The notes beneath the pieces are model-generated. The model was not told the origin of the DNA. It saw only the letters and a program-made list of their open reading frames with translations, and did not search any database. From positions 1 through 64,000 of the forward strand of contig NZ_KE384033.1 of NCBI RefSeq assembly GCF_000423545.1: DNA of 64,000 nucleotides, given 5' to 3'. Of the stretch, positions 1-8,797 are shown piece after piece (positions within the stretch are counted from its first letter, which is position 1; every line of letters begins with the position of its first letter). Both the position numbers and the translations under genes were made by a program. Source of the stretch: Metapseudomonas resinovorans DSM 21078. GTDB lineage: Bacteria; Pseudomonadota; Gammaproteobacteria; Pseudomonadales; Pseudomonadaceae.

Positions 1-1
1 C

Positions 2-166
2 TTCTGCCTGTGGTTCAAGCGCCTGCAGGCTGAGCGCTTCAAGACCAAGCCCAATGCTGATGAGCCCATCGTGTTGACGGTGCGGGAACTGAATCAGCTG
101 CTGGCCGGTTTCGACCTCTGGGGGAACCAGCCACACAAGGTGCTGACCCCGCGTTTTGTGAGCTGA
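2..166 (+). CDS. tnpB: IS66 accessory protein TnpB, C-terminal fragment
   Basis: Only the last 54 codons are in the window. The reading frame is open from the first bases and ends FVS-stop. It contains the WFKRLQAERFK stretch and the FDLWGNQPHKVLTPRFVS tail typical of IS66 Orf2/TnpB proteins, which are about 115 aa long and needed with TnpC for transposition. The exact biochemical role of TnpB is not established. It is followed after 19 bp by tnpC, which implies one transcript. Truncation here is due to the window edge, not to a mutation that can be seen. Confidence 0.8.
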   Translation, partial: FCLWFKRLQAERFKTKPNADEPIVLTVRELNQLLAGFDLWGNQPHKVLTPRFVS

Positions 167-185
167 GCCGGTATAATCCGGCGCC

Positions 186-1691
186 ATGAAATCTGGCGCC
201 GACAACCTTCCCGACGATCCCGTCCTACTCAAGGCCCTGGTTCTGCAATTGCAGGAGCAGGTCGCTCTGCTGCGCCACAAACTGTTCTCGCCAAAGTCCG
301 AGCGCAGCCCCGAGGATGCCGACTCCCCGCAACTGGCCATGTTCAACGAGGCTGAAGAGCTGCTCGAAGAGCCTGCTGGCGGATCGATTGAGACCGAGGT
401 CGAAGAAGTTGTCGCCCCCGTGAAACGACGTGGCAAGCGCAAGCCTCTTCCAGCCGAGCTGCCGCGCGTGGAAATCGTCCACGAACTACCTGAGCACGAG
501 CGCACCTGTGCCTGCGGCGCCTGCAAGCAGGCCATCGGCGAAGAGACCAGCGAGCAATTGGAGATCATCCCGATGCAGGTACGGGTGATCCGCCATATCC
601 GCAAGACCTACGCCTGCAAGGCCTGCGAAAGCGCCCCGGTCACGGCCGACAAGCCAGCCCAACTGATCGAGAAAAGCCTGGCCAGCCCCAGCGTGCTGGC
701 CATGCTGCTGACCACCAAGTACGCCGATGGCATCCCGCTGTATCGTTTCGAGAAGATGCTCAGTCGCCATGGTATCGACATCCCCCGCCAGACGCTGGCG
801 CGCTGGGTGATCCAGTCCGGCGAACAGTTGCAGCCCCTGCTCAACATCATGCGCGACCAGTTGCTGGGCTACCCGGTGTTGCACTGCGACGAAACCCGGC
901 TGCAGGTATTGCATGAACCCGGGCGAGATCCCTCGGCGCAGTCCTGGATGTGGGTGCAGAGCGGCGGCCCGCCGGAGAAACCCGTCGTCCTGTTCGACTA
1001 CAGCACCAGCCGTGCGCAGGACGTGCCGTTGCGCCTGCTCGAAGGCTATCGCGGCTACCTGATGACCGATGACTACGCCGGCTACAACACCGTGGCCGCG
1101 CAAGAGGGGATCGAGCGCTTGGCCTGCTGGGCCCACGCCCGACGCAAGTTCATCGACGCGCAGAAGGTGCAGCCCAAGGGCAAGATCGGACGCGCCGACA
1201 TAGCCTTGAACCTGATCAACAAGCTCTACGGCATCGAGCGCGATCACAAGGACAGCGGCGACCTGGAACGCCATGCCGTACGACAGCAGCGCAGCCTGCT
1301 GGTCCTGGAGCAGCTCAAAGCCTGGCTGGACAAGACTCAGCCGCAGGTCGCCGTCCAGAACGCCCTGGGCAAAGCGGTGAACTACCTGGCCAGCAACTGG
1401 AACCGGCTCGTGCGCTATGTCGAAGGCGGGCATCTGCCCATCGACAACAACCGTGCCGAGAACGCCATTCGCCCCTTCGTGATCGGCCGCAAGAATTGGC
1501 TATTCAGCGACACACCCAAGGGCGCCACGGCCAGCGCGCAGATTTACAGCCTGATCGAAACCGCGAAAGCCAACGGGCAGGAGCCCTATGCCTGGCTGCG
1601 CTACATCCTCGAACGCGTGCCGCTGGCCAATAGCATCGAAGACTTCGAAGCCCTGCTGCCGTGGAACTGCCCACCGACAAACGCATCCTGA
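186..1691 (+). CDS. tnpC: IS66-family transposase TnpC (DDE type)
   Basis: 501 aa, the normal full length for TnpC, with no frameshift. It carries out the DNA cutting and joining steps of IS66 transposition. An N-terminal leucine-rich coiled segment (residues 14-34) is followed by an acidic linker, a zinc-binding-like cluster (C108, C110, C113, C144, C147) and the catalytic core. The likely DDE residues are D235 in [10 protein letters not shown]295 or D296 in MTDDYAGYN, and E425 in [11 protein letters not shown]. The C-terminal small domain ends in the characteristic LPWNCPP region. The element therefore looks potentially active, if tnpA and the left end are intact outside the window. Confidence 0.95.
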   Translation: MKSGADNLPDDPVLLKALVLQLQEQVALLRHKLFSPKSERSPEDADSPQLAMFNEAEELLEEPAGGSIETEVEEVVAPVKRRGKRKPLPAELPRVEIVHELPEHERTCACGACKQAIGEETSEQLEIIPMQVRVIRHIRKTYACKACESAPVTADKPAQLIEKSLASPSVLAMLLTTKYADGIPLYRFEKMLSRHGIDIPRQTLARWVIQSGEQLQPLLNIMRDQLLGYPVLHCDETRLQVLHEPGRDPSAQSWMWVQSGGPPEKPVVLFDYSTSRAQDVPLRLLEGYRGYLMTDDYAGYNTVAAQEGIERLACWAHARRKFIDAQKVQPKGKIGRADIALNLINKLYGIERDHKDSGDLERHAVRQQRSLLVLEQLKAWLDKTQPQVAVQNALGKAVNYLASNWNRLVRYVEGGHLPIDNNRAENAIRPFVIGRKNWLFSDTPKGATASAQIYSLIETAKANGQEPYAWLRYILERVPLANSIEDFEALLPWNCPPTNAS

Positions 1692-1736
1692 TCACGGCAA
1701 CTCGTCAAAGGAAGACGGGGTTTATGGAGCGGATAC

Positions 1737-2080
1737 GTTGAACCTGGGATTGGCAAATCGATAAGTGCACGGAGTGTGCATTTGTAAAGTACATGAATCA
1801 GTTGCTTGCCCGCTGCCCGGCAAGGTCGGGAAGATAGAGATTGTTTGAGTTTGGATAAACCGATCGTCCGAATTTGAAGCTAATTTTGCTCATGCTTCTT
1901 GCTGTGGCTCGTCAATTAAATTTGATCTGGATCAAATTTGCAGAAGATATAACCCGTTATTTGCCGTGTGTCTGGTTTTGATAGTTTTTGTGGGGATAAG
2001 CCGGTTTGTGTGGGCGTGGTCTGATTATTATCCGCTCGTCATTTTTTACAGGGTGTATCGGTCGGTCGTGTCCTGCTGTT
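1737..2080. other. AT-rich gene-poor intergenic stretch next to the IS66 end
   Basis: About 340 bases with clearly lower GC than the rest of the window and no convincing gene. It contains a perfect 22-bp inverted repeat at 1918-1939 whose core is an exact Anr/Fnr box. A 31-codon minus-strand reading frame (1893 to 1798) starts just left of this dyad but shows no recognisable protein. The composition suggests foreign DNA or the remains of a region disturbed by the IS66 element. Confidence 0.6.
1922..1935. promoter_or_regulatory. Anr/Fnr/Dnr binding site
   Basis: TTGATCTGGATCAA is an exact match to the TTGAT-N4-ATCAA consensus of Fnr-type oxygen sensors (Anr and Dnr in Pseudomonas). It is the core of a longer perfect dyad, AAATTTGATC-TG-GATCAAATTT (1918-1939). 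Activation to the right would need a -10 element about 30 bases downstream of the centre, where the sequence is AT-rich (gttatttg). The site is symmetrical, so the target could lie on either side. No gene lies close by: the next rightward gene starts at 2531. Confidence 0.7.
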
Positions 2081-2302
2081 TTATAGTGCTGGGTCAGGAA
2101 CATATCGATCACTGGTGTTGGCGGCGCTCCCTTTGAATATAGCCTTTCCGGCTGACTTTGGAGGGCGGCTTAGTATTGCCTTCAATAAGCGGAAGAGATC
2201 TTTTTGGGTCGCGGTGTCATGTTTTTGCAGTTGGTCTATCGGTTCGAATATTGCGTCTCGTTGCTGTTTGGTAATGTTTATTTGGATCTGCATAGTTTTC
2301 AT
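2081..2302 (-). CDS. small hypothetical protein (73 aa)
   Basis: I do not recognise this protein. The translation is hydrophilic, rich in Lys, Gln, Asp and Ile, and reads like a real soluble protein rather than a shadow frame. It has no membrane segment or signal peptide. Codons are AT-rich, unlike the surrounding GC-rich genes, which suggests acquired DNA. The start is uncertain: ATG at 2302 and ATG four codons later are both possible, and neither has a strong Shine-Dalgarno sequence. An exact Anr/Fnr box ends only 4 bases upstream of the first ATG. There it could not activate this gene in the classical position, but it could repress it or serve the opposite direction. Confidence 0.4.
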   Translation of the reverse strand: MKTMQIQINITKQQRDAIFEPIDQLQKHDTATQKDLFRLLKAILSRPPKSAGKAIFKGSAANTSDRYVPDPAL

Positions 2303-2305
2303 TTT

Positions 2306-2319
2306 TTGATCTTCATCAA
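2306..2319. promoter_or_regulatory. second Anr/Fnr/Dnr binding site
   Basis: TTGATCTTCATCAA matches the TTGAT-N4-ATCAA consensus exactly. It lies 212 bases upstream of the secreted Gly/His-rich protein gene (start 2531) and directly before the first ATG of the minus-strand small gene. With the site at 1922-1935 this makes two exact boxes within 400 bases. Confidence 0.65.
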
Positions 2320-2490
2320 AATGTTTTTTTGGGTTGAGGTTGAAATGGATTTACAAGCAGGTGGGATGCGTGGCTCTGATGGCTTGATGGTTTTTGTCTG
2401 GTATCTCCGCGCCGAATCTTGTTTGTTGGTTTGGTTGTTCCAGGTCGCGTTGAATGTTAATTGCGATTACGTATGGGGATCGATTGTCGA

Positions 2491-2506
2491 CTAACTAACT
2501 AACTAA
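2491..2506 (+). repeat. four tandem CTAA units
   Basis: CTAA is repeated four times, followed by TTAATAA. The run places stop codons in all three forward frames about 15 bases before the ribosome binding site of the gene at 2531, so no upstream frame can read into it. Function unknown. Confidence 0.8.
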
Positions 2507-2530
2507 TTAATAAGCAAGTCGGAGGTTCTG

Positions 2531-2854
2531 ATGTCCATTAAAAAATGTTTGCTGGCCCTGGCGATTGGTGGAGTGCTGTCGGCGTCCACCGTTCTTATTC
2601 CTGACTATATCTCCAGTGATTCCAGCGCTATCGCGAGTGAGAAAGGCGGGAAAGGCGGTGATCACGGCGGCAAGGGCGATCACGGTGGAAAGGGTGATCA
2701 CGGCGGCAAGGGCGATCACGGCGGAAAAGGTGATCACGGTGGACGCGGCGATCATGGCGGAAAAGGTGATCACGGTGGTCGCGGCGATCACGGTGGAAAA
2801 GGTGGACACGGTGGACAAGGTGGACACGGTGGTTATGGCGGCGGGCGTGGCTAG
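2531..2854 (+). CDS. secreted Gly/His-rich hexapeptide-repeat protein
   Basis: 107 aa. ATG at 2531 follows a good ribosome binding site (GGAGG, 5 bases before). Residues 1-35 look like a signal peptide (two Lys, a hydrophobic stretch, then a small-residue region), so export to the periplasm or beyond is expected. The mature part is almost pure repeat: eight DHGG(K/R)G hexapeptides from residue 44 to 91, then two GHGG(Q/Y)G copies and a GGRG end. One His and one Asp per unit suggest metal binding or a charged, flexible surface protein, but this is inference. No cysteine occurs in the mature part. I know of no named family. Two exact Anr/Fnr boxes lie upstream, which hints at induction under low oxygen. 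Confidence 0.75.
   Translation: MSIKKCLLALAIGGVLSASTVLIPDYISSDSSAIASEKGGKGGDHGGKGDHGGKGDHGGKGDHGGKGDHGGRGDHGGKGDHGGRGDHGGKGGHGGQGGHGGYGGGRG
2660..2839 (+). repeat. 18-bp coding tandem repeat (ten units)
   Basis: Eight near-identical 18-bp units of the form GATCACGG(C/T)GG(A/C)AA(G/A)GG(C/T) are followed by two degenerate units. Each encodes one hexapeptide. Synonymous differences are concentrated at third positions, so the array is not a very recent expansion. It may still vary in copy number between strains. Confidence 0.9.
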
Positions 2855-2937
2855 CGACCTCATGGCCTGAAGGCGCTCCCCCGGGACCATGGAGGTGAGG
2901 GGAAGCGTTCTCGGGCGAGGATCAGCACTCGTCAAGG

Positions 2938-2963
2938 CAAAAGGCCCGAATTCGTTCGGGCCT
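2938..2963. terminator. bidirectional rho-independent terminator
   Basis: Perfect 9-bp stem AGGCCCGAA/TTCGGGCCT with a TTCG loop. On the minus strand it is followed by TTTT (complement of AAAA at 2938-2941), so it ends the helicase transcript. In the plus direction it can also end the transcript of the Gly/His-rich gene, though with a poorer T-run. Confidence 0.75.
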
Positions 2964-2998
2964 CGTGCTTCTTGTCTTCAGCAAAGGAAACGGCGCGT

Positions 2999-4945
2999 TC
3001 ATCCGCGCCGCGTCAGCACCTCGACCGCCCCCTGCACCTTGTTGGTGTACCAGATCACCCGGCTCACGCCCCGTGTAATAGCCACATAGGCCAGGCGCAG
3101 GCTCTCGTCCTGCATGGCCTGGTCGTAGCTGTTACGGAAGAAGCCCGAGTAGGCGTAGAGCGCATTGCGCAGCGGGTGTTTCTCCGGGGGCATGCAGTCG
3201 TCGACGATGATTGCCACTTCCGCCTGCAACCCCTTGGCCCGATGAATGCTGTAGGCCCGTACCGGCAGCGTCGAATCCAGTTGCGCCTGGATTTGCCGCA
3301 ACGGTTCATTGCGCCGGCTCAGTACCAGCACGGCATTGCGGTCGGCACTGGCGCGGCTGGCGACGTGTGTGCACTGCGCCTGGATCTCCTTCACCAGTTC
3401 CGGCAGGCGCGCCTTGAGGTCGAAGCGGGTCACCAGCTTCACCCCATGGTCGCCCGGTTGCATGGCCTTGAACGCCTTGCTCGCTTTGGTTTGCTTGAAG
3501 GCCACGCCGTCCAGCACCGCCTCGCCGTCGCGCAGCACCGGCTCGATGGAGCGGTAGTTGGTTTCCAGCATCAGCACGGTGCTTTTCTTCGTCTTGCCCT
3601 TGCTGGGGAAGTGTTTGTCGAAGTCCATGAACAGCTCAGGCGAGCTGCCGCGCCAGCCGTAGATGGACTGCCAGTCGTCGCCGATGGCCATCAGGCTGAC
3701 TGCCTCGCCGCGGCGCGCCAGGCTGCGATGCAAGGCCTGCAGCCACTGGACGATCTGCGGCGAGATGTCCTGAAACTCGTCGATCAGCAAATGGCAGAAG
3801 GGCATCAGGGCCTCGTTGGGCACGCTGTCGCCTTCGGCCAGGACTTCACCCAGGCGCTGGAAAGCGGCGTTGAAGGTCATCAACCCCTGCTCCCTGAGCC
3901 GCTCGTCGAAGTACTTCCAGAATTGCACCTGGGCTTCGACGAAGGTGCGCTCTCGTGGGGAGCAACTGAGCTCGCGTGGATTCAGCTGGTCGAGGCGTAT
4001 GCCGATGCTCTCCATGAACCCGGCCTGCGCATGGAAGGCTTCGAACAGCGGTAGCGAGGTGAACTCGCCGGCCAGTTTGAAGCCATCCAGCGGCGCCTTG
4101 GGAATTTGCGGCGGCTGCCCTTCGGCGGGGGCGGGCAGGGGCGGCAGGTCCAGCAGGCTGTGTACCCGCTCGCGGAAGGCGGCGTCCGCCGTGTAGCACG
4201 CCTGATAGGCCTGTTGCAGCAGGCGCTGCTGGGCGGGGCGCAGGCGACCGGCGAGCAGCGGGTTGTCCAGCTCGCCCGTCGTGGCTTCGTCCAGTTGCTC
4301 GAACCAGCGCGGGTTGCCCAGCAGCTCCTTGGCCAGGGTGCCCATGGCGGAGTGAAACGTGCGCACGCACTGGCGCGCCTGGGCCGCGTCGAAGGGGAAT
4401 TGCCAGAAGGCCAGGACCCTCAGCAATTGCTCGCGCAACTGGGCGCAGGAGGCGTTGGTAAATGAAATGACGGTCAGCTTCTCCGGCGCCACGCCCATAT
4501 GGCACAGCATGAACACCACCCGCAGCACCAGGGTGGTGGACTTGCCGGAACCCGCGCCGGCGAAGATGCGGGTGAGCGGGGCGCGGCCGAGGATCATCGC
4601 CCATTGTTCGTCGGAGGGCGCGCTCACCACCCCGGCCGCCACTGCCTGGGCAACCCGTGCGCGCATGGCCTCTGCCTGCGCATCCGTCACCTTCATTCTG
4701 GCGCCGCTGTAGATACCGTCGTCATTGGCTGGGCGCGGTTTGGCGGGGCCGTCGCCAGCGGCGGTCTTGCGGGTGCCACCGGCCTTGGCTTTAGCGGCGG
4801 TGGCGGGTTTCTTGGCCCGAGGTTTCGGCTTTCTGAGCTGGGCGACCGCTTCGTTCTCGGCGCGCAGGTATTCAGTGGTTCGTGGGAAGTAACGCGCCAA
4901 GGCCCCCGACAGCAGCGACTTGTAGCGTTTCACAGCAGACAGCAT
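2999..4945 (-). CDS. UvrD/Rep-type superfamily 1 DNA helicase
   Basis: 648 aa from ATG at 4945, which has AGGGA 9 bases upstream. The frame stays open further upstream but without a better start. An N-terminal Lys/Ala-rich extension (about residues 35-75) precedes a UvrD-like core. Visible motifs in order are the Q-motif region (PSDEQWAMI, near 110), Walker A GAGSGKST (130-137), Walker B LIDEFQDIS, motif III AIGDDWQSIYGWRG, motif IV LETNYRS, motif V HRAKGLQAE and motif VI YVAITRG. These are the ATP-binding and strand-separating motifs of 3'-5' helicases. A DNA repair or recombination role is likely, but the specific member is not clear: it is shorter than UvrD itself and has the extra basic tail. 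It is transcribed alone. Confidence 0.9.
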   Translation of the reverse strand: MLSAVKRYKSLLSGALARYFPRTTEYLRAENEAVAQLRKPKPRAKKPATAAKAKAGGTRKTAAGDGPAKPRPANDDGIYSGARMKVTDAQAEAMRARVAQAVAAGVVSAPSDEQWAMILGRAPLTRIFAGAGSGKSTTLVLRVVFMLCHMGVAPEKLTVISFTNASCAQLREQLLRVLAFWQFPFDAAQARQCVRTFHSAMGTLAKELLGNPRWFEQLDEATTGELDNPLLAGRLRPAQQRLLQQAYQACYTADAAFRERVHSLLDLPPLPAPAEGQPPQIPKAPLDGFKLAGEFTSLPLFEAFHAQAGFMESIGIRLDQLNPRELSCSPRERTFVEAQVQFWKYFDERLREQGLMTFNAAFQRLGEVLAEGDSVPNEALMPFCHLLIDEFQDISPQIVQWLQALHRSLARRGEAVSLMAIGDDWQSIYGWRGSSPELFMDFDKHFPSKGKTKKSTVLMLETNYRSIEPVLRDGEAVLDGVAFKQTKASKAFKAMQPGDHGVKLVTRFDLKARLPELVKEIQAQCTHVASRASADRNAVLVLSRRNEPLRQIQAQLDSTLPVRAYSIHRAKGLQAEVAIIVDDCMPPEKHPLRNALYAYSGFFRNSYDQAMQDESLRLAYVAITRGVSRVIWYTNKVQGAVEVLTRRG

Positions 4946-5177
4946 GGGTTGATCCCTGTAACCACGACAAAGCGCGGAATCATAAGCGCTTTTGCGCGAA
5001 GACTGGATGATGGCGGATTGCTGTCGGCCAGGCCGGGGCGGCAGGGACTCCCGCACGGGGGATGGCTCGTCCCTGTCAAATTCGCTCACCCAGGTTGATG
5101 CCTTTCGACATTGCCGCCACCGGCCCCCGGCGCGACCATCCCGGCACTCCAACAAAAACAACCTGGGAGGCCACCCG

Positions 5178-6797
5178 ATGCGCGATTACTTCACCGCTGC
5201 CCGCGAATTCGATTACGCCAGCGCCGCTTCTACCGCCCTGGCCGGGGAGCTCGACGCGCTCAACGCCTGTGTCGAATGCTGCGACCGCCATGCCGATTCG
5301 GGGCGCGTCGCCCTGGTCTGGGAGGGGCGCACCGGTGAACGCGCCACCTGGACCTTCGCCCAGCTCAAGGAAGCCGCCGCGCGCTTCGCCAATTTCCTGC
5401 AGGCCCGTGGCGTGCGCCCCGGGGACTGCGTTTCGGGCTTGCTGCCGCGTACCCCGGAACTCCTGATCACCATTCTCGGCACCTGGCGTGCCGGTGCCGT
5501 CTACCAGCCGCTGTTCACCGCCTTCGGGCCCAAGGCCATCGAGCACCGCGTCCAGGGTGCCGGCTCGAAGCTGGTGGTGACTGACCTGGCCAACCGTTCC
5601 AAGCTGGACGAGGTAGAGGGCGCACCGCCGGTACTGACTGTGGGCGAGGATTTCTGGCGCGAGCTGGGGCTTCAGCCGGACAGCTTCGAGCCGGTGCTGC
5701 GCAAGGCGTCCGATCCCTTCCTGCTGATGTTCACCTCTGGCACCACCGGCTTGGCAAAGCCGTTGTCCGTACCGCTCAAGGCCATCGTCGCCTTCGTCAG
5801 CTACATGCGTGATGCGGTGGACCTGCGCCCCGAGGACCGATTCTGGAACCTTGCCGATCCGGGCTGGGCCTACGGCCTCTACTACGCGGTGACCGGTCCG
5901 CTCGCCATGGGTCATGCCACCACCTTCTACGAAGGCGGGTTCACCGTTGAAAGTACCTGCCGCATCATCCGCGAGTACGGCATCACCAACCTGGCCGGCT
6001 CGCCGACCGCCTACCGCCTGCTGCTGGCTGCACGCGACGAGGTAGAGGGCGCCATCAAGGGCAGCCTGCGCGCCGTCAGCAGTGCCGGCGAGCCCCTCAC
6101 GCCAGAGGTGATCCGCTGGTTCGCCGAAGGCCTGGGTTGCCCCATCCATGACCACTATGGGCAGACCGAGCTGGGCATGGTGCTGTGCAACCACCATGCG
6201 CTGGAGCACCCGGTGCGCCTGGGGGCAGCCGGCTTCGCCATGCCCGGTCACCGCGTGGTGGTGCTGGACGAGCAGCACCGCGAGCTGCCCTGCGGCCAGC
6301 CCGGCATCCTCGCCCTGGACATGCCGCGCTCGCCGCTGTTCTGGTTCCCCGGCTATCAGGGCATGGCCACCAAGGCGTTCGTCGGTGACTACTATCTGAG
6401 TGGTGACACCGTGGAGCTGAACGAGGACGGCAGCATCAGCTTCGTCGGCCGTTCCGACGACGTGATCACCACGTCCGGCTATCGGGTCGGCCCCTTCGAT
6501 GTGGAGAGCGCGCTGATCGAGCATCCGGCGGTGATCGAGGCCGCGGTGATCGGCAAACCCGATCCGGAGCGCACCGAACTGGTCAAGGCCTTCGTCGTGC
6601 TGCACGCCGGCCACACCGCCGACGCCGCCCTGGCCGAGGCGCTGCAGCAATACGTGCGCAAGCGCCTGTCCGCCCATTCCTATCCGCGCGAGATCGAGTT
6701 CGTCGCGGAATTGCCCAAGACCCCGAGCGGCAAGATCCAGCGCTTCCTCCTGCGCAACCAGGAGATCGCCAAGGCCCAAGCGGCCGCCGCTCACTGA
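5178..6797 (+). CDS. AMP-forming acyl-CoA synthetase
   Basis: 539 aa. ATG at 5178 follows GGGAGG by 7 bases. It activates a carboxylic acid to its CoA thioester through an acyl-adenylate, in the cytoplasm. The adenylate-forming signature FTSGTTGLAKP, the YGQTELGM motif, the YLSGDTVELNEDGSISFVG hinge region and the C-terminal catalytic lysine region PKTPSGKIQR are all present. It resembles medium-chain or branched acid ligases rather than acetyl-CoA synthetase, which is longer. First gene of a tight operon with an SDR, thiolase, acyl-CoA dehydrogenase and enoyl-CoA hydratase, so its product is probably degraded by a beta-oxidation-like route. The set resembles the PA2555-PA2552 genes of P. aeruginosa (from memory). 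Exact acid substrate unknown. Confidence 0.9.
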   Translation: MRDYFTAAREFDYASAASTALAGELDALNACVECCDRHADSGRVALVWEGRTGERATWTFAQLKEAAARFANFLQARGVRPGDCVSGLLPRTPELLITILGTWRAGAVYQPLFTAFGPKAIEHRVQGAGSKLVVTDLANRSKLDEVEGAPPVLTVGEDFWRELGLQPDSFEPVLRKASDPFLLMFTSGTTGLAKPLSVPLKAIVAFVSYMRDAVDLRPEDRFWNLADPGWAYGLYYAVTGPLAMGHATTFYEGGFTVESTCRIIREYGITNLAGSPTAYRLLLAARDEVEGAIKGSLRAVSSAGEPLTPEVIRWFAEGLGCPIHDHYGQTELGMVLCNHHALEHPVRLGAAGFAMPGHRVVVLDEQHRELPCGQPGILALDMPRSPLFWFPGYQGMATKAFVGDYYLSGDTVELNEDGSISFVGRSDDVITTSGYRVGPFDVESALIEHPAVIEAAVIGKPDPERTELVKAFVVLHAGHTADAALAEALQQYVRKRLSAHSYPREIEFVAELPKTPSGKIQRFLLRNQEIAKAQAAAAH

Positions 6798-6815
6798 TCC
6801 GAAGGAGTCGTAAAC

Positions 6816-7583
6816 GTGCGTATCGAGAATTCCGTTTTCCTGGTGACCGGCGGTAGCTCCGGCCTTGGTCTGGCCACCGCCCGCGAGCTGGTGGGGCAGG
6901 GCGGCAAGGTGGTACTGGTGGACATCAACGCCGATGCCGGCGCCGCCCGTGCCGAAGAACTGGGTGCCAACGCCCGCTTCGTCAAGGCAGACATTACCCG
7001 TGATGAGGACGCCCGCGCGGCCGTGACCGCCGCCGTCGAGGCCTTTGGTGGCCTGCACGGGCTGGTCAATTGCGCTGGTGTCGCTCCGGCCGAGAAGGTC
7101 ATCGGCCGCAACGGCGCGCATGCCCTGGACAGCTTCGCCCGGACGATCAGCATCAACCTGGTGGGCAGCTTCAACATGCTGCGCCTGGCCGCAGAAGCCA
7201 TGGCCCAGGGCGAGCCGAATCAGGAAGGTGAGCGCGGCGTGATCATCAACACCGCCTCGGTCGCGGCCTTCGACGGGCAGATCGGCCAGGCGGCCTATTC
7301 CGCGTCGAAGAGCGGCGTGGTCGGCATGACCCTGCCAATCGCCCGCGAACTGGCGCGCCACGGTATTCGCGTGATGTGCATCGCGCCCGGCATCTTCGAA
7401 ACCCCGATGATGGCCGGCATGCCCCAGGAAGTGCGGGATTCCCTCGGCGCAGCGGTACCGTTCCCACCGCGCCTGGGTCGCCCCTCCGAGTACGCCGCGC
7501 TGGTCCGCCATATCGTCGAGAACACCATGCTCAACGGTGAAGTCATCCGCCTCGACGGCGCCATTCGCATGGCTGCCAAGTAA
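6816..7583 (+). CDS. SDR-family 3-hydroxyacyl-CoA dehydrogenase
   Basis: 255 aa. GTG start at 6816 with AAGGAG 8 bases before. Short-chain dehydrogenase with the NAD-binding TGGSSGLG motif (11-18), D37 after beta-2 (preference for NAD+), the NAG-type NCAG, and a catalytic tetrad N114, S148, Y161, K165. It closely resembles type-2 3-hydroxyacyl-CoA dehydrogenases (the human HSD10 group), which oxidise 3-hydroxy-2-methylbutyryl-CoA and similar straight or branched substrates. Lies 18 bp after the ligase and 10 bp before the thiolase. The likely step is oxidation of the 3-hydroxyacyl-CoA made by the hydratase of the same operon. Confidence 0.88.
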   Translation: MRIENSVFLVTGGSSGLGLATARELVGQGGKVVLVDINADAGAARAEELGANARFVKADITRDEDARAAVTAAVEAFGGLHGLVNCAGVAPAEKVIGRNGAHALDSFARTISINLVGSFNMLRLAAEAMAQGEPNQEGERGVIINTASVAAFDGQIGQAAYSASKSGVVGMTLPIARELARHGIRVMCIAPGIFETPMMAGMPQEVRDSLGAAVPFPPRLGRPSEYAALVRHIVENTMLNGEVIRLDGAIRMAAK

Positions 7584-7593
7584 GGAGAACGCC

Positions 7594-8787
7594 ATGACCC
7601 AGAAAACCGATCCGATCGTTATCGTCAGTGCCGTGCGCACGCCCATGGGCGGCTTCCTCGGCGACTTCAAGGACGTGACTGCAGCGCAATTGGGCGCCGC
7701 TGCCAACCGCGCCGCGCTGGAACGCGTCGGCGTGCAAGGCGACGTCGTGGACGAAGTCATCATGGGCTGCGTGCTGCAGGCCGGCCAGGGCCAGGCCCCG
7801 GCACGGCAATCCGCGCTTGGTGCGGGCCTGCCGCAGGGCGTGGCCTGCTCCACGGTGAACAAAATGTGCGGCTCGGGCATGAAGTCCGTGATGCTGGCCC
7901 ATGACCTGCTGCTCGCCGGCAGCGCCGACGTGGTGCTGGCCGGCGGCATGGAGAGCATGTCCAATGCACCGTACCTGCTGGAGCGTGCGCGCAGCGGCTA
8001 CCGCATGGGCCACGGCAAGGTGCTGGACCACATGTTCCTCGACGGCCTGGAAGACGCCTACGACAAGGGCCGCCTGATGGGTACCTTCGCCGAGGACTGC
8101 GCCCAGGCCTATGGCTTCACCCGCGAACAGCAGGATGCCTTTGCCATCACCTCGCTGACCCGCGCCCAGAAGGCCATGGCCGACGGCCGCTTCACTGCCG
8201 AGATCGTGCCGGTGGAAGCCACGTCTGGCCGCGAAAGAGTGACCATCAGCCAGGACGAGCAACCGCCCAAGGCGCGCCTGGACAAGATCCCCACCCTGAA
8301 GCCGGCTTTCCGCGAGGGCGGCACCGTCACCGCGGCCAACGCCAGCTCCATTTCCGATGGCGCCGCGTCGCTGCTGCTGATGCGCCTGTCCGAGGCGGAA
8401 AAGCGCGGCCTGACCCCGCTGGCGCGTATCGCGGGTCATGCCTCCTTTGCCCATGCGCCGAACCTCTTCACCACGGCGCCGGTGGGTTCCATCCAGCGCC
8501 TTCTGGCCCGCACCGGCTGGGGCCTGAATGAGGTGGACTTGTTTGAAGTGAACGAAGCCTTTGCCGTGGTGCCCATGGTCGCCATGCGTGACCTGGACAT
8601 CTCCCACGACAAGCTCAACGTCCACGGCGGCGCCTGCGCCCTGGGCCACCCCATCGGCGCATCCGGCGCCCGTGTGCTGGTGACCCTGCTCAGCGCCCTG
8701 ACCCAGTACGACCTGAAGCGTGGCGTGGCGTCGCTGTGCATCGGTGGTGGTGAGGCGACTGCTGTCGCCATCGAGCGCATGAGCTGA
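7594..8787 (+). CDS. acetyl-CoA acyltransferase (thiolase)
   Basis: 397 aa from ATG at 7594 (AAGGAG 7 bases before). Degradative or biosynthetic thiolase that splits 3-ketoacyl-CoA with CoA. All three active-site elements are present: nucleophile C92 in [12 protein letters not shown]352 in [14 protein letters not shown], and C382 in [10 protein letters not shown]. Length is normal for the family. It closes the beta-oxidation cycle encoded in this operon (ligase, dehydrogenase, hydratase, SDR, thiolase). Substrate chain length cannot be told from sequence alone. Confidence 0.92.
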   Translation: MTQKTDPIVIVSAVRTPMGGFLGDFKDVTAAQLGAAANRAALERVGVQGDVVDEVIMGCVLQAGQGQAPARQSALGAGLPQGVACSTVNKMCGSGMKSVMLAHDLLLAGSADVVLAGGMESMSNAPYLLERARSGYRMGHGKVLDHMFLDGLEDAYDKGRLMGTFAEDCAQAYGFTREQQDAFAITSLTRAQKAMADGRFTAEIVPVEATSGRERVTISQDEQPPKARLDKIPTLKPAFREGGTVTAANASSISDGAASLLLMRLSEAEKRGLTPLARIAGHASFAHAPNLFTTAPVGSIQRLLARTGWGLNEVDLFEVNEAFAVVPMVAMRDLDISHDKLNVHGGACALGHPIGASGARVLVTLLSALTQYDLKRGVASLCIGGGEATAVAIERMS

Positions 8788-8797
8788 GGAACGCGCA

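Larger units (their letters stand above)
1..1736 (+). mobile_element. IS66-family insertion sequence, right part (cut by window edge)
   Basis: The stretch holds the end of an IS66 TnpB gene followed 19 bp later by a complete TnpC transposase gene, the usual IS66 order tnpA-tnpB-tnpC. The right end is inferred from a 40-base segment after tnpC (about 1696-1736). Read on the minus strand, that segment begins GTATCCGCTCC, which fits an IS66-type terminal inverted repeat. The left end lies outside the window, so neither the matching repeat nor the 8-bp target duplication could be checked. The last base, 1736, is therefore an estimate. Confidence 0.8.

Noticed and set aside
1798-1893. 31-codon minus-strand frame left of the first Anr box
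   Set aside because: Too short, no ribosome site of note and no similarity I recognise. Kept only as a remark on the intergenic stretch.
2660-2839. CRISPR-like repeat array
   Set aside because: The 18-bp units are contiguous without spacers and stay in frame within a protein gene.
5076-7964. 962-codon open frame on the minus strand
   Set aside because: It is antisense to the ligase, SDR and thiolase genes, has shadow-type composition without any domain, and is a by-product of GC-rich third positions.
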